The notes under the pieces: generated by a model
Seen by the model: only the letters and a program-made list of their open reading frames with translations
Told to the model about the DNA's origin: nothing
Database searches by the model: none
DNA from: Faecalicatena contorta
GTDB taxonomy: Bacteria > Bacillota > Clostridia > Lachnospirales > Lachnospiraceae
Direction: 5' to 3'
Length of the DNA: 64,000 nucleotides
NCBI RefSeq assembly: GCF_021531895.1
Contig: NZ_JAFBIX010000010.1
Coordinates: 36,871 to 100,870 of the forward strand
Part shown: one piece after another, positions 59,875 through 64,000 of the stretch
Position numbering within the stretch: the first letter of the stretch is position 1
Layout: each line of letters begins with the position of its first letter
Translations under genes and position numbers: made by a program

Positions 59875-61016
59875 TTCTTAGATCTCCTTTTCTCATTGCC
59901 TGACCCTTCATCTGCGTATTCTGCCATCAGACGAAGCTTCTCCGTCGTCATTGCACACATATAATCCGGCCGCTTCTGAACATCGCCGGTCTCCGTATAT
60001 GCACATGCTCCGCACACCGTACAAAATGCACGCTTCCCACACCGGGAACACTCCGGCGGCAGGAACAGCTTAGCCCTCTCCTGCTTCACAGATTCCCATG
60101 CCTTCGCAAATCCACATTCGAATACCGGAATCTCCTGCTTATCCATAAAAACACAAGGTGTCATCATGCCCTTCCAGTTGATCCAGAAAGAACTTAACCC
60201 CGCTCTGCATGGCAATGGTTCCGGGGCACATTCTCCCGGAAAATCTTCCCCCTTATGATAACACTTGGCCATGGCTTTCGCAAGCTTACGGAACTCTTCC
60301 GCAGACAATTCATCCCGACGGATCTTCACATATCCTTCCGCCGCCTTCTCCGGTATAAGTCTGGCCTTCTCATTGAACTTACACACCCCTTTTCGGGAAG
60401 AAGGGAACATATAAGAATCCACCTCCAACGGGATATCCAGCTCATGAGCAATCTGCTGGATCCTCTCCAGATCCTCCCAGTTGTCCGGCGTCAAGCTTCC
60501 ATTCAACTTCACCGGCACGTGCCTCTCCTGCAAGAGATGAATCGCACGCATCACTTGCGTAAATCCATGGGGATTCCTGCAAAGCCGCCCATAGATCACA
60601 TCAGAAGAACCATAGAGCGTAATATTCACCCTCCTTGGCAGATGCTCTGCCAAAAGATCTGCATATTCCTCCGTAATCAAGGTTCCATTCGTATTCAGCG
60701 TCAGATATAGTCCCATCTCCGCCAAGCCACGATACAGCCGGGCAAATTCCGGGTATAGGAATGGCTCCCCTCCGGTCAGAAGCAGGAACAACACTCCTGC
60801 TTCCTTGGCTTCCTGCGCCAGAGCCAGCCACTCATCCGCCGTGCGAAGCCGCCCCTGAGCCCGCATCTCCTCTGGAGATAACCGTAAGAAACACATCCGG
60901 CAGTCCATGTTGCACAGAGGCAATAATTCAAAAGAACCACCCAGAGGAATACGCTTCCGGGTGGCTGAGATAACAAGACGCTCTTCTATTTTTGTCTTTT
61001 CAGATAAAACACTCAT
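59871..61016 (-). CDS. Radical SAM/SPASM protein C
   Basis: This 381-residue protein has CNMDCRMC, FLLLTGGEPFLYPEF, NTNGTLITEE and NITLYGS. The SPASM part is LPCRAGLSSFWINWKG, TPCVFM, ECSRCGKRAFCTVCGACAY and YMC. The start at 61016 (MSVLSEK) is the first ATG with a plausible site (AAGGAG 13 nt away). A TTG at 61061 lies in the upstream hairpin. It sits between precursor 3 and the PqqD-like gene, forming the most complete RiPP-like module. Confidence 0.93.
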   Translation of the reverse strand: MSVLSEKTKIEERLVISATRKRIPLGGSFELLPLCNMDCRMCFLRLSPEEMRAQGRLRTADEWLALAQEAKEAGVLFLLLTGGEPFLYPEFARLYRGLAEMGLYLTLNTNGTLITEEYADLLAEHLPRRVNITLYGSSDVIYGRLCRNPHGFTQVMRAIHLLQERHVPVKLNGSLTPDNWEDLERIQQIAHELDIPLEVDSYMFPSSRKGVCKFNEKARLIPEKAAEGYVKIRRDELSAEEFRKLAKAMAKCYHKGEDFPGECAPEPLPCRAGLSSFWINWKGMMTPCVFMDKQEIPVFECGFAKAWESVKQERAKLFLPPECSRCGKRAFCTVCGACAYTETGDVQKRPDYMCAMTTEKLRLMAEYADEGSGNEKRRSKK

Positions 61017-61044
61017 ATAAAACTCATAACTCCTTAATATACGA

Positions 61045-61083
61045 AGAAAAAAGTCGTCCAAACTCCAAAGTCAAGACAACTTC
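61045..61083 (-). terminator. Hairpin with T run between precursor 3 and radical SAM gene C
   Basis: An 8-bp stem (AAGTTGTC / GACGACTT, one G-T pair) with an inner ACT/AGT stem is followed by TTTTTTC on the minus strand. It lies 25-60 bp after the precursor 3 stop. Confidence 0.65.
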
Positions 61084-61106
61084 TTTTTTCCTAATTCATT
61101 TCAATT

Positions 61107-61418
61107 TTAAACCGAAGCATTAGGATGCGGATCATTTGTACCCTCCACATTTGTAACATAAGAAACGAGGTGTACCCAACCATCAAGAGTCAAATCATGT
61201 CCTTCTTTTCCATCAATTAATCCTTTATAATAATGACCGCTTAATGATTTACCGAATCCATCGTTGTCATTGTCGTACATATCCCATGTTGGAGCCTTTT
61301 CCATTTTTATATAATCTTCCTCTCCTCCATTGCAGACAATCTTATAACACGCTGCCACATATTCATTTGCTACAAATTCTTCGCTCTCTATCACTGGTTT
61401 AACATATTCTTTCTTCAT
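61107..61418 (-). CDS. Leader-motif peptide precursor 3 (RiPP-like)
   Basis: This 103-residue acidic protein has the shared leader KKEYVKP, EEFVANEYVAAC (Cys24), then a second Cys (KIVCNGGEED). The rest is Asp/Gly/His-rich (YDNDNDGFGKSLSGHYYKG, DPHPNASV). There is no signal peptide. GAGGGAGTGG precedes the ATG at 61418, as for precursor 2. It heads the operon with radical SAM C, PqqD-like, Ig-like, two kinases, HPr-kinase-like and nucleotidyltransferase genes. The modification site is unknown. Confidence 0.75.
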   Translation of the reverse strand: MKKEYVKPVIESEEFVANEYVAACYKIVCNGGEEDYIKMEKAPTWDMYDNDNDGFGKSLSGHYYKGLIDGKEGHDLTLDGWVHLVSYVTNVEGTNDPHPNASV

Positions 61419-61492
61419 ATAGCACTCCACTCCCTCTTTTGTTTCTCTCGCCCTCATTATTCTTTGGCATTCTTTCCAATACTCCTTCTTAC

Positions 61493-61521
61493 ATCCTAGC
61501 AAAAACAGCCATGCTTGTCAA
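61493..61521 (-). promoter_or_regulatory. Sigma-A promoter for precursor 3 and its operon
   Basis: On the minus strand TTGACA (61521-61516) and TAGGAT (61498-61493) are 17 bp apart. AAGCTTGA overlaps the -35 box, as in the precursor 1 promoter. Confidence 0.75.
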
Positions 61522-61608
61522 GCTTAATAAAAGCCAGTGCGAATTGTACTAAAAAAATACAATCATATTTGTTTTTCGGAGGAGAACGCTGTCAGATTTC
61601 TGCCTTTT

Positions 61609-61994
61609 CATATCAGTTCCAGTACTTCTCCACCTCTTCTTTTGCCTGTTCCTTTGTAATCTCGAACTTCTTCGAGATTCTTTCTATGGCCTCTTCCATG
61701 GATACACCGAATTCCTTCAATGTTTCTACTCCCAGCTCTATCCCCTGTTCTCTTCCCTGTTTTATTCCTTGTTCTCTTCCCAGCTCTATTCCATCATTAT
61801 ACAATTCATCCAATGCCTTACACATATCCACCGTCTCCTTTCCCTCTATCCTTTCCACGTTTTCTTTTAACATCTTTTCGGAATGCAGGAATTCTCGCAT
61901 CACCTGGTAGGTTTCTTCGTCTACATTCCGAAAGTATGATTCTCTTTTATTCATATAGTCTAGCAGTTCTTTTTTATTCCCTCTACATTTTAGC
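61609..61994. repeat. Long direct repeat, left copy
   Basis: This stretch is nearly identical to 63636-64000. Both contain the 3' part of an Rpn-family gene on the minus strand. The match ends abruptly at TGATATGAAA just after the stop codon. The coiled, repeat-rich part differs in length. The right copy runs off the window. Confidence 0.9.
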
Positions 61995-62508
61995 GTACCC
62001 AATATTTCTTGTAAATCACTCTGGAAGCGTTCCAGATGTTCTAGATTTCCCGCGTCTACAAGGTTAATGCGATAATTGGACACGTATTCTCTCAGCAGTT
62101 CTTGATTTTCTTCTCCGTCTCCCCATCGGAGCATTCCGGGGCTGTCATCTTCTGTTTTTCTTCCTTTTCCCGTTCTTTCCACAATTGCTGGATCTGCCCC
62201 ACGTAAGACAGGCTGTCATAAAGCATGTTGCGCACGGTCATGGCGTAATGTACTTTTTCCTGATTCTCACATGCCAATAGCACCAGTAATGCTCCCTTTT
62301 TCCAACGCATTACAATGTCACGGTATCTGTGGATCTCCTGAACTTTTTGTTCTTTGTCTTCCAGCAGGATATCCGTTTCTCCTTCTGCCGACTCCAATTC
62401 CTCCGGCAATACCACCTGCTTTCCCCGGAATACGATCCCATTGTACAGATCTGAAAATCTTACCGGGTTGCTCATCCATTCTCTGACTGCTGCATTTCCT
62501 TTTCCCAT
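61613..62508 (-). pseudogene. Rpn-family recombination-promoting nuclease, disrupted
   Basis: Two overlapping frames carry the two ends of one gene. The upstream frame (62508-62092) has the start typical of Lachnospiraceae Rpn/PD-(D/E)XK proteins: WMSNPVRFSDLYNGIVFRGKQVVLPEEL and LLVLLACENQEKVHYAMTVRNMLYDSLSYV. The downstream frame (62182-61613) has the C-terminal part: EYVSNYRINLVDAGNLEHLE, ETVDMCKALDELYNDGIELG and a coiled tail ending EEVEKYWN. About 100 central residues expected between them (the LPVITLV/YYG region with the catalytic strand) are missing, and the frame changes near 62100-62180. It is therefore probably inactive. A second copy starts at the right edge. Confidence 0.8.
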
Positions 62509-62707
62509 GCATGTACCTCCTGATATTCATTTTCTCATCAAAATTGAATGCTTCGGCGAATTGCCTTTGACCTTCGAGACCGTCTTTGAAACGGTGATTC
62601 AGACGCAAGAATTGCCCGAGCGGGCTCGTCTGTGATTTTGATGTGATGCAAGTATAGCATGGCTTACATTTCTTTTGCAACAGAATTCTTTTTTGCCGCC
62701 TCATATG
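62509..62707. other. Leader of the Rpn remnant; no gene seen
   Basis: This holds the AGGAGG before the Rpn start, a TATACT-like -10 on the minus strand, and a short GCCCGAGCGGGC palindrome. Frames crossing it on the minus strand lack recognisable similarity. Confidence 0.4.
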
Positions 62708-62710
62708 GAA

Positions 62711-62745
62711 AAGGCATCTGAAAACACATATTTTCAGATGCCCTT
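62711..62745 (-). terminator. Terminator of the metallophosphoesterase gene
   Basis: A 14-bp stem (AAGGCATCTGAAAA / TTTTCAGATGCCCTT, 6-nt loop) lies 6 bp after the stop, with TTTT following on the minus strand. Confidence 0.8.
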
Positions 62746-62750
62746 TATCG

Positions 62751-63638
62751 TTATCCATGAATCTTTATCGTTGCTATCTCTGGCCGGTTCCAGAATCTTG
62801 GAAGCAGCTGATGGTGGCTTCCAAGTCCGCTGGTTACGAATATATTCATATCGTCTTTCCGGTACATCCCGTGAACATATTCCGGGAACCATCCCTGATC
62901 TCCTCCGTACAGACCACCCAGAATCGGAAGTACCACCTGCCCTCCATGGATATGTCCGCTGATGACCAGATCCACATCCCAGACCGAAGATGCATTTCCG
63001 AAGCAGAAGCTCTCCGGGCGATGCGCCATCATGAGTTTTAGATGGTCGGTATTTTGATAATCTTCCAGGAAGCTTTTGACTGGCTCCGGTGTGTTCTTTG
63101 CATCGTCATTTCCATCCAGAGCAAATGCATAATCATACAGCCCGCCCAGCCGGAACTGCACTCCATTTACCTCAATATCTTCATATGATTTGTCCAACAC
63201 AACTGCGCCTGCCGCCTCCAGCTGCCCAACCAGGTCCGTATGCCCGTTCTCCATATAAGAAACTTCATGATTTCCAAGAGAAAAATAGACTGGCGCAACG
63301 TCTTTTAACTGCCGGATAAGAGCACACGGCACATCTGCATCTTCAGAGTCTTCATTCAGAAAATCTCCACCCAGAAGAATAAGATCCGGCTCTTGTTCTT
63401 TTACCTTTTTTACCAGCCTCGCATTCTCTTCTCCGAACTCATGATCATGAAGATCTGATAATACTGCTACATTAATCTCTTGTCCTGGCTCCAGTTTCTC
63501 GCTTTGATATTCATAGTTCCGCACAATCAGCCAATGAGTAGAGCACCAGACCTCTCCCAGAATGAGGATAACAAGAAGAAGAACGATACTGATAGAGATT
63601 TGCCTATATCTTTTCACCGATTTACGTTCCACTTTCAT
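62751..63638 (-). CDS. Membrane-anchored metallophosphoesterase
   Basis: This 295-residue calcineurin-like phosphoesterase has an N-terminal helix (ISISIVLLLVILILGEVW) and the five metal motifs: LSDLHDHEFG, LLGGDFLNED, LGNHEVSY, MMAHRPESF and SGHIHGGQVVLP. It resembles the YaeI/YkuE group, some of which cut UDP-diacylglucosamine or act on wall precursors. The substrate here is unknown. It begins 1 bp after the second Rpn copy's stop with GGAG inside that gene's last codons, so the two are probably coupled. Confidence 0.92.
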   Translation of the reverse strand: MKVERKSVKRYRQISISIVLLLVILILGEVWCSTHWLIVRNYEYQSEKLEPGQEINVAVLSDLHDHEFGEENARLVKKVKEQEPDLILLGGDFLNEDSEDADVPCALIRQLKDVAPVYFSLGNHEVSYMENGHTDLVGQLEAAGAVVLDKSYEDIEVNGVQFRLGGLYDYAFALDGNDDAKNTPEPVKSFLEDYQNTDHLKLMMAHRPESFCFGNASSVWDVDLVISGHIHGGQVVLPILGGLYGGDQGWFPEYVHGMYRKDDMNIFVTSGLGSHHQLLPRFWNRPEIATIKIHG

Positions 63639-64000
63639 ATCAGCTCCAGTACTTCTCCACCTCTTCTTTTGCCTGTTCCTTTGTAATCTCGAATTTCTTC
63701 GAGATTCTTTCTATAGCCTCTTCCATAGAAATATTGAATTCCTTCATTGTCTCTATTGTTCCTCGAATCATTCCACGCTCTATTCCCTGCTCTATTCCAT
63801 CATTATACAATTCATCCAATGCCTTACACATATCCACCGTTTCCTTTCCCTCTATCCTTTCTACGTTTTCTTTTAACATCTTTTCGGAATGCAGGAATTC
63901 TCGCATCACCTGGTAGGTTTCTTCGTCTACATTCCGAAAGTATGATTCTCTTTTATTCATATAGTCTAGCAGTTCTTTTTTATTCCCTCTACATTTTAGC
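63636..64000. repeat. Long direct repeat, right copy (cut by window edge)
   Basis: This is near-identical to 61609-61994 apart from scattered substitutions and a shorter coiled segment. It continues beyond the window. Confidence 0.9.
63640..64000 (-). CDS. Rpn-family protein, C-terminal part, cut by window edge
   Basis: The visible 120 residues match the C-terminal part of the Rpn remnant at 61613: KKELLDYMNKRESYFRNVDEETYQVMREFLHSEKMLKENVERIEGKETVDMCKALDELYNDG, then IEQGIERGMIRGTIETMKEFNISMEEAIERISKKF. The frame stays open to the edge, and the ATG at 63960 is internal. Whether the upstream catalytic part is intact cannot be seen. Rpn nucleases promote recombination and may act in phage defence. 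Confidence 0.8.
   Translation of the reverse strand, partial: LKCRGNKKELLDYMNKRESYFRNVDEETYQVMREFLHSEKMLKENVERIEGKETVDMCKALDELYNDGIEQGIERGMIRGTIETMKEFNISMEEAIERISKKFEITKEQAKEEVEKYWS

Noticed and set aside
61613..61990. Left Rpn part as an intact gene starting at 62182
   Set aside because: Homology to the N-terminal half lies in another frame upstream, and the central nuclease region is missing, so it is a remnant.

Overview
The window looks like a chromosomal segment of a spore-forming gut Lachnospiraceae (Clostridia; the Blautia, Dorea or Mediterraneibacter neighbourhood is my guess from gene content, not a database match). The evidence is the sporulation genes (spmA, spmB, spoIID, a SpoIIQ-like protein), T-box leaders for metG and ileS, class III ribonucleotide reductase (nrdDG), meso-diaminopimelate dehydrogenase, a KTGD-type surface anchor, and Shine-Dalgarno/sigma-A signals typical of Firmicutes. 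No tRNA, rRNA, prophage or CRISPR array was seen.

Positions 1-41000 are mostly housekeeping and metabolic genes in short operons: an ammonium transporter tail, a GH2 glycosidase with an Sfp-type phosphopantetheinyl transferase, aroF-aroB-SDR, an arabinose operon whose araA is truncated and internally deleted, nrdD-nrdG, ddh-tatD, metG, a surface protein, a DUF885 metalloprotein, MATE and spm genes, an ECF S-component, hemolysin III, a GIY-YIG nuclease, the spoIIQ-like/spoIID pair, glgP, ileS and a D,D-carboxypeptidase. Twelve copies of two dispersed repeat families (type I, GGGGACGGGGG hairpin; type II, GGGGACGTAG hairpin) sit in the gaps. Several genes end inside a repeat, and the GIY-YIG gene lies between two inverted type I copies.

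Positions 41350-61521 form the most unusual part, an approximately 20-kb locus that reads as an uncharacterised ribosomal-peptide (RiPP-like) system fused to a capsule-type phosphorelay. It holds three small proteins with the same N-terminal leader motif (KP...F..NEYVAAC), each with its own radical SAM/SPASM enzyme, and each separated from the downstream genes by a hairpin. Around them lie a PqqD-like chaperone, two HPr-kinase-like ATPases, a nucleotidyltransferase, a SipW-type signal peptidase, a peptide-exporter-like ABC transporter, a CpsB-type phosphatase, an LCP protein, and two copies of a cassette made of an Ig/cadherin-like membrane protein plus two Wzz-BY-kinase fusions. No glycosyltransferase, flippase or polymerase is present. 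My inference is that the radical SAM enzymes modify the leader-bearing peptides, the signal peptidase and ABC transporter mature and export them, and the tyrosine-kinase cassettes control or assemble the product at the cell surface.

The right end (61609-64000) carries a decayed Rpn-family nuclease gene, a metallophosphoesterase and a second Rpn copy running off the edge. The two Rpn 3' parts form a long direct repeat.
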